DNA from: Paracoccaceae bacterium
GTDB taxonomy: Bacteria; Pseudomonadota; Alphaproteobacteria; Rhodobacterales; Rhodobacteraceae
DNA: 46,447 nucleotides
Assembly (NCBI GenBank): GCA_029248915.1
Contig: JAQWIK010000063.1
Location: forward strand, 1-46,447
Direction: 5' to 3'
Under the pieces are notes generated by a model, which ran no database searches, was not told where the DNA came from, and saw only the letters and a program-made list of their open reading frames with translations. Made by a program: the position numbers and the translations under genes. This document shows positions 36,056 through 45,545 of this stretch, piece after piece; positions within the stretch are counted from its first letter, which is position 1; every line of letters starts with the position of its first letter.

Positions 36056-36973
36056 ATGATCTCTGGTACACGTGGAACTGTAATAAAAAATAAAGATCTT
36101 TCCCAAGTTACTTGGTTGCGAGTGGGGGGGCCAGCTGATTTATTTTTTATGCCTGCAGATATCGAAGACCTAATTAAATTTTTAAAAATGCTTCCAAACA
36201 AGTTTGATATTTTCCCTATTGGTGTGGGCAGTAACCTTATAATTAGGGATGGTGGAATAAGAGGTGCAGTGATCAGGTTGGGAAGTGGATTTAAGAATAT
36301 TTCTTTTGAGAAGAATAAAATTGTTGTAGGTGCTTCTGCCTTGGACGCTCATGTGGCCTCTAAAGCTGCAGACAATGGTTTAGATTTAACATTTCTAAGA
36401 ACAATACCTGGTTCTATTGGGGGTGCGATTAAGATGAATGCAGGATGCTATGGATCATATGTTGAGGATTTTTTTGTTTCGGCTAAGGTAATAAATCGTT
36501 CGGGTGAATTATTTGAATTATCGTCAAAGGATATGAAATTTTCATACCGGCAATGTAATCTACCTCAGGATTGTATAATTCTTGAGGCTACTTTTGAAGC
36601 AAATTACGGTAATCCAGAGGCTTTGCATCTTAAAATGAAAAATCAATTGGTTAAAAGAGATGAAACTCAGCCGACTAAAGAACGTACCGCAGGAAGTACT
36701 TTTAGAAACCCTTCGGGCTTCTCTAGTACTGGGGAAATAGATGATTTAGATGATTTTAAAGCATGGAAATTAATTGATGATGCTGGTATGCGAGGTGCGA
36801 CATGTGGCGGTGCAAAAATTAGTGAGAAGCACTCGAACTTTTTAATTAACACTGGCACTGCCACGGCTAATGATTTGGAAAGTTTAGGCGAGCAGGTAAG
36901 AAAAAGTGTTTTTCAAAAGAGTAAAGTTAAGTTACAGTGGGAAGTAATAAGAATTGGTGAAACCAATCTATAA
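36056..36973 (+). CDS. murB: UDP-N-acetylenolpyruvoylglucosamine reductase
   Basis: MurB is an FAD enzyme that reduces UDP-GlcNAc-enolpyruvate with NADPH to UDP-MurNAc. The 305-residue protein has the FAD-binding motifs [10 protein letters not shown] and [12 protein letters not shown], then [15 protein letters not shown] and the catalytic-serine motif TAGSTFRNP. The substrate-binding C-terminal part has [12 protein letters not shown]. The GSTFRNP form suggests the shorter type II-like MurB common in alphaproteobacteria. The committing enzyme before it, MurA, is not in the window, as is usual. Confidence 0.97.
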   Translation: MISGTRGTVIKNKDLSQVTWLRVGGPADLFFMPADIEDLIKFLKMLPNKFDIFPIGVGSNLIIRDGGIRGAVIRLGSGFKNISFEKNKIVVGASALDAHVASKAADNGLDLTFLRTIPGSIGGAIKMNAGCYGSYVEDFFVSAKVINRSGELFELSSKDMKFSYRQCNLPQDCIILEATFEANYGNPEALHLKMKNQLVKRDETQPTKERTAGSTFRNPSGFSSTGEIDDLDDFKAWKLIDDAGMRGATCGGAKISEKHSNFLINTGTATANDLESLGEQVRKSVFQKSKVKLQWEVIRIGETNL

Positions 36974-37023
36974 CTCTCTTTTAGTTTAAAATATTTAGGC
37001 TATTAGATGTCGATTAAAGGCGA

Positions 37024-37944
37024 ATGATTATGTCGAGCAGGACAGGTCTTCACGTCGCAGTTGTTAAGGGTGGTCGCTCTGCTGAGCGACAGGTATCTAT
37101 TGTATCGGGCCGTGAATGTGCGGCTGCTCTGCGTCGTGTTGGATATAAAGTAAGCGAAATTGATGCGGGTAATGATTTGCCAAATGAGCTCGTACAGCTT
37201 TCACCAGATATCATATTTAATGCCTTGCACGGCAGGTATGGCGAAGATGGTTGCGTTCAAGGTTTGTTTGAATGGTTAGAGCTTCCCTATACTCATTCCG
37301 GCGTTCAAGCTTCAGCTTTGGCAATGGATAAGTTTACTTCAAAGAAAATCTTTGAAACTGAAAATTTGCCTGTTGCAGAAAGCATTTGCACGTCTTCTAC
37401 TCAAGCCTTTTCAACACATTTAATGGAACCGCCATATGTAATAAAACCAGTAAATGAAGGTTCATCGGTTGGTGTTCATTTAGTCATGGGAAAAGATGAT
37501 GGTTTATCTACACTAGGAAAAAATTTTCCAAACCAAGTTTTGGTTGAGAAATTTATACCAGGTAGAGAATTAACCACGACAATAATGGATGAGCAGCCTC
37601 TTGGTGTGACAGATATTATTACAGATAATTGGTATGACTATGAGTCGAAGTATAACATGGGAGCATCAAAGCATATTGTTCCGGCAGATATCCCAAAAGA
37701 AGTTTACGATGCTTGTGAAGATTTTGCTCTGCGCGCCCACGTTGCTCTAGGATGTAAAGGAATATCCAGGGCTGATTTTCGTTGGGATAACAGTCTGGGT
37801 ATCGATGGTCTATTTTTACTAGAAATAAATACTCAGCCAGGTATGACTCCAACTTCCCTTAGTCCCGAGCAGGCCAAAGTAAAAGGTATTTCTTTTGATA
37901 GTTTATGCAACTGGATTGTGGAGGACGCCTCTTGCAACAGATAA
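37024..37944 (+). CDS. ddl: D-alanine--D-alanine ligase
   Basis: Ddl makes the D-Ala-D-Ala dipeptide that MurF uses. The 306-residue ATP-grasp protein shows GGRSAERQVSIVSG near the start, NALHGRYGEDGCVQG, KPVNEGSSVGVH (ATP-binding and active-site Ser region), LVEKFIPGRELT and the metal-binding EINTQPGMTPTSL. The length matches DdlB. Two ATG codons (37024 and 37030) could serve as start. The ftsQ start lies inside its last codons, so the two genes overlap by 13 bases. Confidence 0.97.
   Translation: MIMSSRTGLHVAVVKGGRSAERQVSIVSGRECAAALRRVGYKVSEIDAGNDLPNELVQLSPDIIFNALHGRYGEDGCVQGLFEWLELPYTHSGVQASALAMDKFTSKKIFETENLPVAESICTSSTQAFSTHLMEPPYVIKPVNEGSSVGVHLVMGKDDGLSTLGKNFPNQVLVEKFIPGRELTTTIMDEQPLGVTDIITDNWYDYESKYNMGASKHIVPADIPKEVYDACEDFALRAHVALGCKGISRADFRWDNSLGIDGLFLLEINTQPGMTPTSLSPEQAKVKGISFDSLCNWIVEDASCNR
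37920..37924 (+). promoter_or_regulatory. ribosome-binding site deciding the ftsQ start
   Basis: GGAGG lies seven bases before a TTG at 37932, inside the end of ddl. It favours the TTG over the in-frame ATG at 37905, which lacks such a site and would add nine residues. Confidence 0.7.
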
Positions 37945-38807
37945 ATTTTTCTAAATTCAGAAAACGAGATCCTGCACCCTCTCGCTTTCGATACAAATTT
38001 TCCAGATGGATGCTGTCTCCTTTGATAAAAAAAGCGGTTTTGTACGCCTTACCTCTTTTTATAATAGCAAGTCCCTTCCTGATTTATTTTCAAGATCAAA
38101 AAAATAAAGAACAGGCACAAGAAATAGCCTTTGATCTGTACCGAAAAATAATAGAACGCCCTGAGTTCATGTTAGACGCGTTATCGATTGAAGGAGCTAG
38201 TGACAGCCTAAATACTGAAATAAGAAATATTTTGGGATTGAACTTTCCAGTAAGTTCTTTTGATTTAAACTTAGCCGATTTGCGCGAACTGGTTTTGTCC
38301 TTACCTCCTGTTGAAATTGCCGAAACGCACATAAAAGGTGGGGGAATTCTGCACATAAAGGTAAATGAAAAGACCCCGGCTTTGTTACTTAAGAAAGAAA
38401 TGGGCTTTACTGTTTTGAGTGCGCATGGAGATTATATAAGGTCAGTATCGTCCCGCGAACATTTCTCCAATCTACCCGTGATAACAGGTGTTGGGGCAGA
38501 AACCGCGGCATCTCAAGCAACTGCTATACTAAAAGTTATTGATAAAAAATTATCGCAGGTCCGTGGTTTGGTTTTTGTGGGACACAGGCGCTGGAATATT
38601 ATTATGACCTCAGGTCAAATCATCATGTTACCTGAGAACAACCCGGAGCAGGCTATTCAAAAAATTCTAATCTTAGATAAAGCCGAGCAAATTCTATCCC
38701 GTCAGATAGCAGTTTTCGATTTTAGGCTCCCTTCGAGGATTACCCTAAGGGTTCCAACAGCTAATTATGGTCAAACAAATTCAGAAATAATTGGAGTAAG
38801 AAATTGA
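37932..38807 (+). CDS. ftsQ: cell division protein FtsQ
   Basis: FtsQ is a bitopic inner-membrane protein that links FtsL/FtsB with the cytoplasmic divisome. From the TTG at 37932 it has 291 residues: a basic cytoplasmic tail, one membrane helix at about 35-53 (VLYALPLFIIASPFL), a POTRA domain (FDLYRKIIERPEFMLDALSIEG onward, with ILHIKVNEKTPALLL) and a beta domain with VITGVGAE and ending in FRLPSRITLRVP. The TTG choice rests on the GGAGG before it. The family is weakly conserved, but the domain order and its place between ddl and ftsA are clear. Its TGA overlaps the ftsA TTG. Confidence 0.94.
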   Translation: MQQINFSKFRKRDPAPSRFRYKFSRWMLSPLIKKAVLYALPLFIIASPFLIYFQDQKNKEQAQEIAFDLYRKIIERPEFMLDALSIEGASDSLNTEIRNILGLNFPVSSFDLNLADLRELVLSLPPVEIAETHIKGGGILHIKVNEKTPALLLKKEMGFTVLSAHGDYIRSVSSREHFSNLPVITGVGAETAASQATAILKVIDKKLSQVRGLVFVGHRRWNIIMTSGQIIMLPENNPEQAIQKILILDKAEQILSRQIAVFDFRLPSRITLRVPTANYGQTNSEIIGVRN

Positions 38808-40138
38808 TTGAGTTGTATCATTCGCAACGAGCTATGAGGGCAATGCGATCTGCTGCTTTGCAGCGTGGAGTAATCGCTGTTTTAGATGTTGGGACATCAA
38901 AGATAGGTTGTTTAATTTTAAAGTTTGAAGGTGCGGAAAATAGAATTGATGGAGACGGTGTTGGCTCCCTTGCAGGACAATCAGGTTTCCAAGTTATTGG
39001 CTCCGCATTGACGAAATCAAGAGGCATAGAATATGGTGAGATTGTCTCAATGCCCGAAACGGAGAGAGCAATAAGAACTGCGCTTCAATCGGCCCAGAAA
39101 ATGGCAAATTCTCGCGTAGATCATGTGATAGCTTGTGTTTCGGGTGGTTCTCCCCGTTCTTACGGCCTTGAGGGTGATATGGATATCAAAAGTGAAATTG
39201 TCGACGATAAAGATATTGGTGACGTGCTTGGGGCCTGCATAATACCGTCTTATGAAATCGATAGAGAGATCCTGCACGCGCAACCGGTTAATTTTTCCTT
39301 AGATCACAGAACTGGTTTATCTGATCCGAGAGGACAAATAGGAAAACACTTATCGGTCGATATGCATTTGTTAACTATCAAAGAAAAAACAATTCAAGAT
39401 TTAGCCTATTGCATAAAGAGGTGTGATCTAGAGTTAGCTGGGGTCGCTTCGTCTTCATATGTTTCGGCACTTTCATCTTTAGTTGAAGACGAAAAAGAAT
39501 TGGGGGCGGCGTGCGTTGATCTTGGTGGAGGATCAACCAATATTTCAATCTTTTGGAAAAAGCATATGATCTTCGCTGAAACGGTAAAAATGGGAGGAGA
39601 ATTGGTAACTCGTGACATTTCAATGGGCTTACAGGTTCCCTTATCGGCAGCGGAAAGGATAAAAACCAGAAATGGCGGTGTTTTAGCAACAGGAATAGAC
39701 GACCGTGAAATGATTGAAATCTCGAGTGAGACGGGAGATTGGGAGCTTGACCGCCGAATTATAAGTCGGTCAGACTTAATTGGTATAATGAGGCCCCGGA
39801 TTGAAGAAATTTTGGAAGAGGTTCGTGCGAGTTTAGATAACGCAGGTTTCGATGATTTGCCTAGTCAAAAAATTGTTTTAACTGGGGGCGCTAGTCAGGT
39901 CCCGGGAATAGAGTCTCTGGCTAATAAGATTTTAGGGCAACAGGTTCGGCTAGGAAGACCTATGCGAATTCATAGGCTGCCACAGGCGTATTCTGGGCCA
40001 ACTTGTGCAGGACTTGTAGGATTAAGTTTGTTTGCGGCTCATCCTCAGGACGAATGGTGGGATTTTTCCCCGAGAAGTAAAAATTTTAGTGGGCAGTCAG
40101 TGAGTCGTGTTTTCCGATGGTTCAAAGATAATTGGTGA
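38804..40138 (+). CDS. ftsA: cell division protein FtsA
   Basis: FtsA is an actin-like ATPase that anchors FtsZ to the membrane and recruits later division proteins. The 444-residue protein has the phosphate-1 motif VLDVGTSKIGCL, the SHS2 (1C) insertion, the phosphate-2 motif CVDLGGGSTNIS, the adenosine motif LTGGASQVPG, and a C-terminal amphipathic helix (SRVFRWFKDNW) for membrane binding. The start is TTG at 38804, overlapping the ftsQ stop, with GGAG at 38793-38796. Alphaproteobacterial FtsA proteins carry the LYxSQRAMR-like stretch kept by this start; an ATG at 38834 would lose it. A 180-base gap separates it from ftsZ. Confidence 0.95.
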   Translation: MIELYHSQRAMRAMRSAALQRGVIAVLDVGTSKIGCLILKFEGAENRIDGDGVGSLAGQSGFQVIGSALTKSRGIEYGEIVSMPETERAIRTALQSAQKMANSRVDHVIACVSGGSPRSYGLEGDMDIKSEIVDDKDIGDVLGACIIPSYEIDREILHAQPVNFSLDHRTGLSDPRGQIGKHLSVDMHLLTIKEKTIQDLAYCIKRCDLELAGVASSSYVSALSSLVEDEKELGAACVDLGGGSTNISIFWKKHMIFAETVKMGGELVTRDISMGLQVPLSAAERIKTRNGGVLATGIDDREMIEISSETGDWELDRRIISRSDLIGIMRPRIEEILEEVRASLDNAGFDDLPSQKIVLTGGASQVPGIESLANKILGQQVRLGRPMRIHRLPQAYSGPTCAGLVGLSLFAAHPQDEWWDFSPRSKNFSGQSVSRVFRWFKDNW

Positions 40139-40195
40139 TTTTTAACTCAGTCACACACCATTTTGTTTAAAATATGGCAAAAACCTTTGTAATTT

Positions 40196-40207
40196 ACTAT
40201 ATATAGT
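40196..40207. promoter_or_regulatory. 12-bp perfect palindrome in the ftsA-ftsZ spacer
   Basis: ACTATATATAGT is a perfect palindrome 112 bases before the ftsZ ATG. It contains a TATATA that could be a -10 box for a separate ftsZ promoter, though no good -35 box lies at the right distance. Eleven of its bases recur upstream of mraZ. Confidence 0.4.
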
Positions 40208-40318
40208 GACAAATTTTGTTTTTTTACGTGACCTTTTTAACAAAAAGCTTTATGGTGAACATGAGCAAAAGCAGTAAATTTAGCACCAAAAAAATTGGGC
40301 AAACAGGCGGATCTAGTT

Positions 40319-41833
40319 ATGACATTAAATTTATCAGTATCAGAAAAAGATGATTTGAAACCTCGCATCACGGTATTTGGTGTTGGAGGAGCGGGCGGCA
40401 ATGCGGTCAATAATATGATTGAGAAGCAGTTGAAAGGCGTCGATTTTGTAGTGGCCAACACAGATGCCCAGGCCCTGCAGCAAAGCCAATCTCCACATAA
40501 AATTCAGTTGGGGGTGAAGGTCACTGAAGGGCTCGGTGCAGGTGCTAGGGCTTCTATAGGAGCTTCTGCGGCCGAGGAAAGTATTGAACAAATTGTAGAT
40601 GAGCTCTCGGGAACGCATATGTGCTTTATTACTGCCGGTATGGGAGGTGGAACAGGTACAGGCGCCGCTCCAATAATTGCACAGGCCGCAAGAGAACTCG
40701 GTGTTCTAACAGTTGGAGTGGTCACAAAGCCTTTCCAGTTCGAGGGTATAAAGCGCATGCGTCAGGCTGAAGATGGTGTTGAAGCGCTACAAAAAATGGT
40801 TGATACCCTAATAATAATTCCAAATCAAAATTTATTCCGTATAGCAAATGAAAAAACAACATTTACAGAGGCATTCAGTATGGCCGATGATGTTTTATAT
40901 CAAGGTGTTAAAGGCGTGACTGATTTGATGGTTAGACCTGGCCTTATTAATTTAGATTTTGCTGATGTGCGTGCAATTATGGACGAAATGGGTAAAGCGA
41001 TGATGGGAACTGGGGAAGCAGAGGGAGAAGATCGTGCAGTACAAGCATCTGAGAAAGCAATCGCTAACCCACTTCTTGACGAAATTTCGCTACGCGGTGC
41101 TAAAGGAGTTTTAATAAATATCACTGGTGGATATGACTTAACGCTTTTCGAGCTCGACGAGGCCGCAAATAGAATTCGAGAAGAAGTTGACCCTAACGCA
41201 AACATAATTGTTGGCTCTACTTTAGACACAGAGTTAGAGGGAAAGATGCGAGTTTCCGTTGTAGCAACAGGCATTGAAGCCGAAGAGATTTTATATTCTT
41301 CGAATGATTTACCTGAAGAAACATCTGTTTTGGCAGCAGAAGAAATAGTAGAAGAAAGTGATCAAAATTTATCTTTGGAAGAGCCAATTGTAGCTAAAAC
41401 TCAAGAAATTTTCGATGAAGTTGATAATGAAATATCAGCAACTGGGGCTACTGATCAATCGCATACTAGCGAAAACTTTGGTCTGGTTGCGAATTCTGAA
41501 ACAATAGAGCATTTAGATGTTCGGCCCGAGCCATCTCCAGGAACACCGTCAATGGAAACACTGGCAAGGCTAAGAGCTGCAATAACGAAGGAGCCTGGAG
41601 AGATTAATAATTCAAAAGCTGTTGATGAACGCTCTGAGACAGATAGGCGCAAATTCGGAATCAGCTCTTTGATAAGCAGAATGTCAAGAAGCGAAGCGGT
41701 AAGCTCAGGTCCTATTAGTGGTGACAGAAAAGAGCCCAACCTTAATTCCGACGCTGTTGATAATCGTCAATCTGACGATCAGGAGCAAGAAAAAATAGAA
41801 GTCCCAGCCTTTTTGCGCCGACAGGCTAACTAA
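40319..41833 (+). CDS. ftsZ: cell division protein FtsZ
   Basis: FtsZ is the tubulin-like GTPase that forms the division ring. The 504-residue protein has the GTPase domain at about 10-320, with [12 protein letters not shown], the tubulin signature GGGTGTG at 109-115, the synergy loop region [11 protein letters not shown], and IVGSTLD. A long acidic disordered linker of about 170 residues follows, then the conserved tail [10 protein letters not shown], which binds FtsA and other partners. The long linker is normal for alphaproteobacteria. I start at the ATG at 40319 because the family begins MTLNL and AGGCGGA lies 7 bases upstream; an in-frame TTG at 40295 is unlikely. A 180-base upstream spacer suggests its own promoter. 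Confidence 0.98.
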   Translation: MTLNLSVSEKDDLKPRITVFGVGGAGGNAVNNMIEKQLKGVDFVVANTDAQALQQSQSPHKIQLGVKVTEGLGAGARASIGASAAEESIEQIVDELSGTHMCFITAGMGGGTGTGAAPIIAQAARELGVLTVGVVTKPFQFEGIKRMRQAEDGVEALQKMVDTLIIIPNQNLFRIANEKTTFTEAFSMADDVLYQGVKGVTDLMVRPGLINLDFADVRAIMDEMGKAMMGTGEAEGEDRAVQASEKAIANPLLDEISLRGAKGVLINITGGYDLTLFELDEAANRIREEVDPNANIIVGSTLDTELEGKMRVSVVATGIEAEEILYSSNDLPEETSVLAAEEIVEESDQNLSLEEPIVAKTQEIFDEVDNEISATGATDQSHTSENFGLVANSETIEHLDVRPEPSPGTPSMETLARLRAAITKEPGEINNSKAVDERSETDRRKFGISSLISRMSRSEAVSSGPISGDRKEPNLNSDAVDNRQSDDQEQEKIEVPAFLRRQAN

Positions 41834-41989
41834 TTGTTTTTTCTATAATTTTCATTTACATGTTTCTATAGGAAATTAAAAAGAATATTAGCTGAAGTTA
41901 TGTAACAAAAAGTCACAAAGCGTTAATTGTTTAATTTTGATTTACGTTTTATCAGACTTATCAGCAGAGATTATATTTGAATGTGGTTT

Positions 41990-41996
41990 GGGGTGG
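41990..41996 (+). promoter_or_regulatory. ribosome-binding site favouring the lpxC TTG start
   Basis: GGGGTGG lies 4 bases before a TTG at 42001. A start there gives the family-like N-terminus MQTTVSKPITFEG. The in-frame TTG at 41977 has no such site. Confidence 0.5.
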
Positions 41997-42000
41997 TGAT

Positions 42001-42921
42001 TTGCAAACAACTGTGAGTAAACCAATTACTTTTGAAGGAATAGGTTTACATAAAGGATTAAAGTCAAAATTATTAGTTTTGCCAGCAGAAGCTGATTTTG
42101 GTATCTGTTTTAAAAGAACAGATGTGCAGTCAGGTGACGCATATATTCCCGCTATTATGAATAATGTAGTCAATAGTGAACTCTGTACCCGTTTGGAAAA
42201 TTCAGACGATATTAGTGTGTCTACAGTTGAACATCTGATGGCAGCTTTGGCTGGCTGTGGAATAAATAATGCTTTGTTAGAAATTGATGGTCCCGAAGTT
42301 CCAATACTTGACGGTAGTTCATTAATATTTGTTAAAGAAATTTTAAAATCTGGAATCAAACTACAAAATCGATCATTGAAGGCTGTGCGAATTCTTAAAT
42401 CAGTTGAATATAAGCGAGATCTAGCTTGGGCAAAATTTGAGCCAAGTGCAAACCCAAAAATGAGTTTTTCTATTGAATTTTCTGAAGAGGCGATAGGAGC
42501 TCAGAGTAAAACACTCGATATGTCTAATGGGTCTTTCGTCCGTGAGCTTTGCGATAGTAGAACTTTTTGTAGGCATTCTGAGGTGGAGGCAATGAGATCC
42601 AAGGGGTTGGCTCTCGGTGGTAGCTATGAAAACGCTGTGGTTGTCGATGGAAAAAATGTTTTGTCCCCAGGTGGCCTGCGTCATTCAGATGAGCCTGTAA
42701 GGCATAAGATGCTGGATGCACTGGGCGATATAGCACTAGCTGGATTTCCAATTATTGGACATTATGTTGGACATAAAGCAGGCCACGGAATAACGCATGG
42801 ACTTCTTAGAAATTTATTTTATGACAAAGAAAACTTTGAAATTATTTCTTGTGACAAAGAAGCAATCGAGAATTTGCCTGGTACTGGTGTGAAATTGTCT
42901 GAAGTTTGTAAAGTAGCGTAA
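42001..42921 (+). CDS. lpxC: UDP-3-O-acyl-N-acetylglucosamine deacetylase LpxC
   Basis: LpxC catalyses the committed, zinc-dependent deacetylation in lipid A synthesis. From the TTG at 42001 it has 306 residues. Zinc ligands are in VEHLMAAL and in the pair HKMLDALGD, with the general-acid His in GHKAGHGITH; ILDGSS marks the end of the first domain and TFCRHSEVE the hydrophobic-passage region. Two beta-alpha-beta domains of expected size are present. Its presence shows that the cell makes lipid A and has an outer membrane. As in other alphaproteobacteria it follows ftsZ, here after a 167-base spacer that may hold a promoter. Confidence 0.96.
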   Translation: MQTTVSKPITFEGIGLHKGLKSKLLVLPAEADFGICFKRTDVQSGDAYIPAIMNNVVNSELCTRLENSDDISVSTVEHLMAALAGCGINNALLEIDGPEVPILDGSSLIFVKEILKSGIKLQNRSLKAVRILKSVEYKRDLAWAKFEPSANPKMSFSIEFSEEAIGAQSKTLDMSNGSFVRELCDSRTFCRHSEVEAMRSKGLALGGSYENAVVVDGKNVLSPGGLRHSDEPVRHKMLDALGDIALAGFPIIGHYVGHKAGHGITHGLLRNLFYDKENFEIISCDKEAIENLPGTGVKLSEVCKVA

Positions 42922-43028
42922 ATATAAAATTTAATTTTTACGGCAGGGTGTTTTTCGTCAAATTATTGTATGCTAAGAGTTATTATGTCTTTGAAGCACC
43001 AACTCAATTTTATTGGAGAAATTTGTAA

Positions 43029-43874
43029 ATGACTTGGCTTAGAAGTCGTGTATCGGCGCTAATATTTGCAACTATCTTTATTCTACTTTCTAATTGTTCA
43101 GAAAACCAAGTTGGCATGGACGATAGTCGGTCTGAGGATAAGGCAGCGGAAGAAATTTTTAATTCTGGAGAAAAAGAGATCCTGCGAAAGCGATATGGCG
43201 ATGCGGCTGAAAAATTTACCGAAGTTGAAAGACTATATCCTTATTCGGATTGGGCAAAACGTGCACTAATTATGCAGGTTTACTCTTTTCATAAAGATCA
43301 GTCTTATGAAAATGTAGTTAGCGCAGCGAACCGGTTTATCGAGTTCCATCCTAATGATAAGGATGTACCATACGCCTATTATTTAATAGGTTTAAGCTAT
43401 TACGACCAAGTTCTTGCAATTGGCCGTGATCAAGAACTAGCGAAAGAAGCATTGAGGGTTTTCAGTCTTATCACAAAAGAATACCCGGAAAGTAAATATG
43501 CTTCCAGTTCACAGATAAGGTTTAACTTTCTAAGGGATCACTTAGCGAGCAAAGAGATGGAGGTTGGCCGTTACTATCTAAAACGTTCTCATTACGCCCC
43601 TGCTATAAACAGGTTTCGAGGTGTTATCGAAGAATTTCCAACGACATCTCAAGTGCCAGAAGCTCTACATAGACTTGTTGAAGCTTATCTAAGTCTTGGG
43701 TTAGTGAATGAAGCTCAAACTGCAGGTGCAATCTTAGGATATAATTATAGATCAACAGAATGGTATGACCGGACTTTTGCTCTTTTGAGCAGTAAAGGTT
43801 TAAAACCCAAATCTTCTGGAAATAGCTGGCTAAGTAAAATATATCGCCAAGTTGTTAAGGGACAGTGGTTATAA
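43029..43874 (+). CDS. bamD: outer membrane assembly lipoprotein BamD
   Basis: BamD is the essential lipoprotein of the BAM complex, which folds beta-barrel proteins into the outer membrane. The 281-residue protein has a signal peptide ending in the lipobox LSNC with Cys23 as the lipidation site; Asn just before Cys is less usual than Gly or Ala. The mature part has five TPR-like repeats, with motifs such as RYGDAAEKFTEVERLYPYS, PYAYYLIGLSYYDQV and HYAPAINRFRGVIEEFP. GGAG lies about ten bases before the ATG. It is followed by recN after six bases, an arrangement common in alphaproteobacteria. Confidence 0.96.
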   Translation: MTWLRSRVSALIFATIFILLSNCSENQVGMDDSRSEDKAAEEIFNSGEKEILRKRYGDAAEKFTEVERLYPYSDWAKRALIMQVYSFHKDQSYENVVSAANRFIEFHPNDKDVPYAYYLIGLSYYDQVLAIGRDQELAKEALRVFSLITKEYPESKYASSSQIRFNFLRDHLASKEMEVGRYYLKRSHYAPAINRFRGVIEEFPTTSQVPEALHRLVEAYLSLGLVNEAQTAGAILGYNYRSTEWYDRTFALLSSKGLKPKSSGNSWLSKIYRQVVKGQWL

Positions 43875-43880
43875 AATATC

Positions 43881-45545
43881 ATGCTTCGTGAGCTTGAAAT
43901 CAAAGATATTTTATTAATTGATAGATTATCTTTACAATTTTCTTCGGGCCTGAACGCTTTTACAGGTGAGACTGGAACAGGAAAGTCAATTTTGCTCGAC
44001 TGTCTTGGCTTTGTTTTAGGAGCACGCGGTCAAGCTTTAATGGTACGTGATGAAATGGAAAGAGGAGAAGTTGTAGCTATTTTTTCGATTGAAAATCATG
44101 ACAAAGTCAACCTAATTCTTGATGATGCAGATTTAATGAAATCTAACGAATTGATAATTCGTAGAGTAAATTTTTCTGATGGGCGAAAAGCAGCCTGGGT
44201 AAATGATAAACGTGTTTCGCCAGAATTTTTAAGGAATTTAGGCGAAAACCTAATTGAATTTCATGGACAGCATGACGAACGTGGGCTTCTGGACCCTAAA
44301 GGCCATTTACAACTTTTGGACCAATTTGCTCAAACGGCTCCGTCCTTAAATTTAGTAAAAAAGGCTTTCCTTTCCTTGAAAGAAAATCAAAAGGCTTTGG
44401 ACGCATTAAGCAAAAAAAATCAAGAGCTTGCTGAAGAAGAAGATCTTATAAGGTATAATTTAGAGGAAATTTCCAATTTAGAGACGTATTCAGGTGAGGA
44501 GGCAGAGTTAGATTCAAAACGAAGATTAATGCAGAACTCTCAAAGTATTCGTAAAAATATTACTGAAGCTAGCAGTTTTCTTGAAAGAGACGCTGCCGAA
44601 GGTCAGCTGAGTAATGCAATAAAGTTGCTAGAAAAAGCGGCTCAAAATGTTGAGAATGTTTTAGATGAGCCAATTGAAGCGCTCAGGAGGGCTGAATTTG
44701 AATTACAAGATGCCCAGTCTGGAATTTTTGATGTGTTATCTAGTTTGAGTTTTAATTCGGAGGAGCTTGAAATACTTGAAGATCGCTTATTTTCTCTAAG
44801 AGGTCTTTCCCGAAAGCATAAGCTAACAGTTGATCAGCTTCCTGAGTTTGAACGCAAGCTAAAAGAAAAACTAACTTTTTTAGAGAATGGTACAAAAAAC
44901 ATTGAAGGCTTAAAAATTAGTTATGATGAGGCGTTAAATGAATTTATTGACTTGTCAAAGAGCTTATCAAAAGAAAGACAAAAAGCTGCTGGTCTTTTGG
45001 ATACGATGATTGAGAAAGAGCTTAAACCATTAAAAATGGAAAGAGCACGCTTTAAAACGGAGATTAATCAAGCAAGTCTAAATGAATTTGGTCAAGACTC
45101 AGTTTCTTTTACAATTTCTACAAATTCTGGAAGTAGTTTTGGGTCACTTATAAAAATTGCATCCGGGGGAGAGTTGAGTAGGTTTCTCCTTGCTTTAAAG
45201 GTATGTCTAACAAATGATCAAAAAGGAGTATCGATGGTTTTTGATGAAATAGATCGTGGTGTTGGTGGAGCAACAGCTGATGCGGTTGGTCGCCGGCTAG
45301 TGCAATTGGCTAAAAAAAATGCTCAGGTTTTAGTAGTAACGCATTCACCGCAGGTTGCAGCGTTAGCGGAAAAGCATTTTGTTGTCTCGAAAGAGATAAA
45401 AAATGAAAAATCTTTATCCAGGGTGAACGAGATTAGAGACGAAGATTGCGTCGAAGAAATAGCTCGCATGATTTCCGGAGATAGGATTACGGATGAAGCT
45501 AGAGAGGCATCAAGAGTCTTGATTTCTGGAGCGTCTAGCGCCTAG
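43881..45545 (+). CDS. recN: DNA repair protein RecN
   Basis: RecN is an SMC-like ATPase that gathers DNA ends during double-strand break repair. The 554-residue protein shows Walker A GETGTGKS at 29-36, ELIEFHGQHDERGLL just after the N-terminal head, a long central antiparallel coiled coil at about 150-380 rich in Glu, Lys and Leu, the ABC signature ASGGELSRFLLALK, Walker B VFDEIDRGVGG near residue 452, and the late VTHSPQVAALA. All key residues are intact. Its TAG abuts the stop codon of the convergent FAD-oxidase gene with no base between. It is the last gene of the dcw run. Confidence 0.97.
   Translation: MLRELEIKDILLIDRLSLQFSSGLNAFTGETGTGKSILLDCLGFVLGARGQALMVRDEMERGEVVAIFSIENHDKVNLILDDADLMKSNELIIRRVNFSDGRKAAWVNDKRVSPEFLRNLGENLIEFHGQHDERGLLDPKGHLQLLDQFAQTAPSLNLVKKAFLSLKENQKALDALSKKNQELAEEEDLIRYNLEEISNLETYSGEEAELDSKRRLMQNSQSIRKNITEASSFLERDAAEGQLSNAIKLLEKAAQNVENVLDEPIEALRRAEFELQDAQSGIFDVLSSLSFNSEELEILEDRLFSLRGLSRKHKLTVDQLPEFERKLKEKLTFLENGTKNIEGLKISYDEALNEFIDLSKSLSKERQKAAGLLDTMIEKELKPLKMERARFKTEINQASLNEFGQDSVSFTISTNSGSSFGSLIKIASGGELSRFLLALKVCLTNDQKGVSMVFDEIDRGVGGATADAVGRRLVQLAKKNAQVLVVTHSPQVAALAEKHFVVSKEIKNEKSLSRVNEIRDEDCVEEIARMISGDRITDEAREASRVLISGASSA

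Noticed and set aside
23649-43874. A frameshift or insertion inside the dcw cluster
   Set aside because: Every gene is full length with all key motifs; gaps of 160-180 bases before ftsW, ftsZ and lpxC contain no genes or mobile-element ends.
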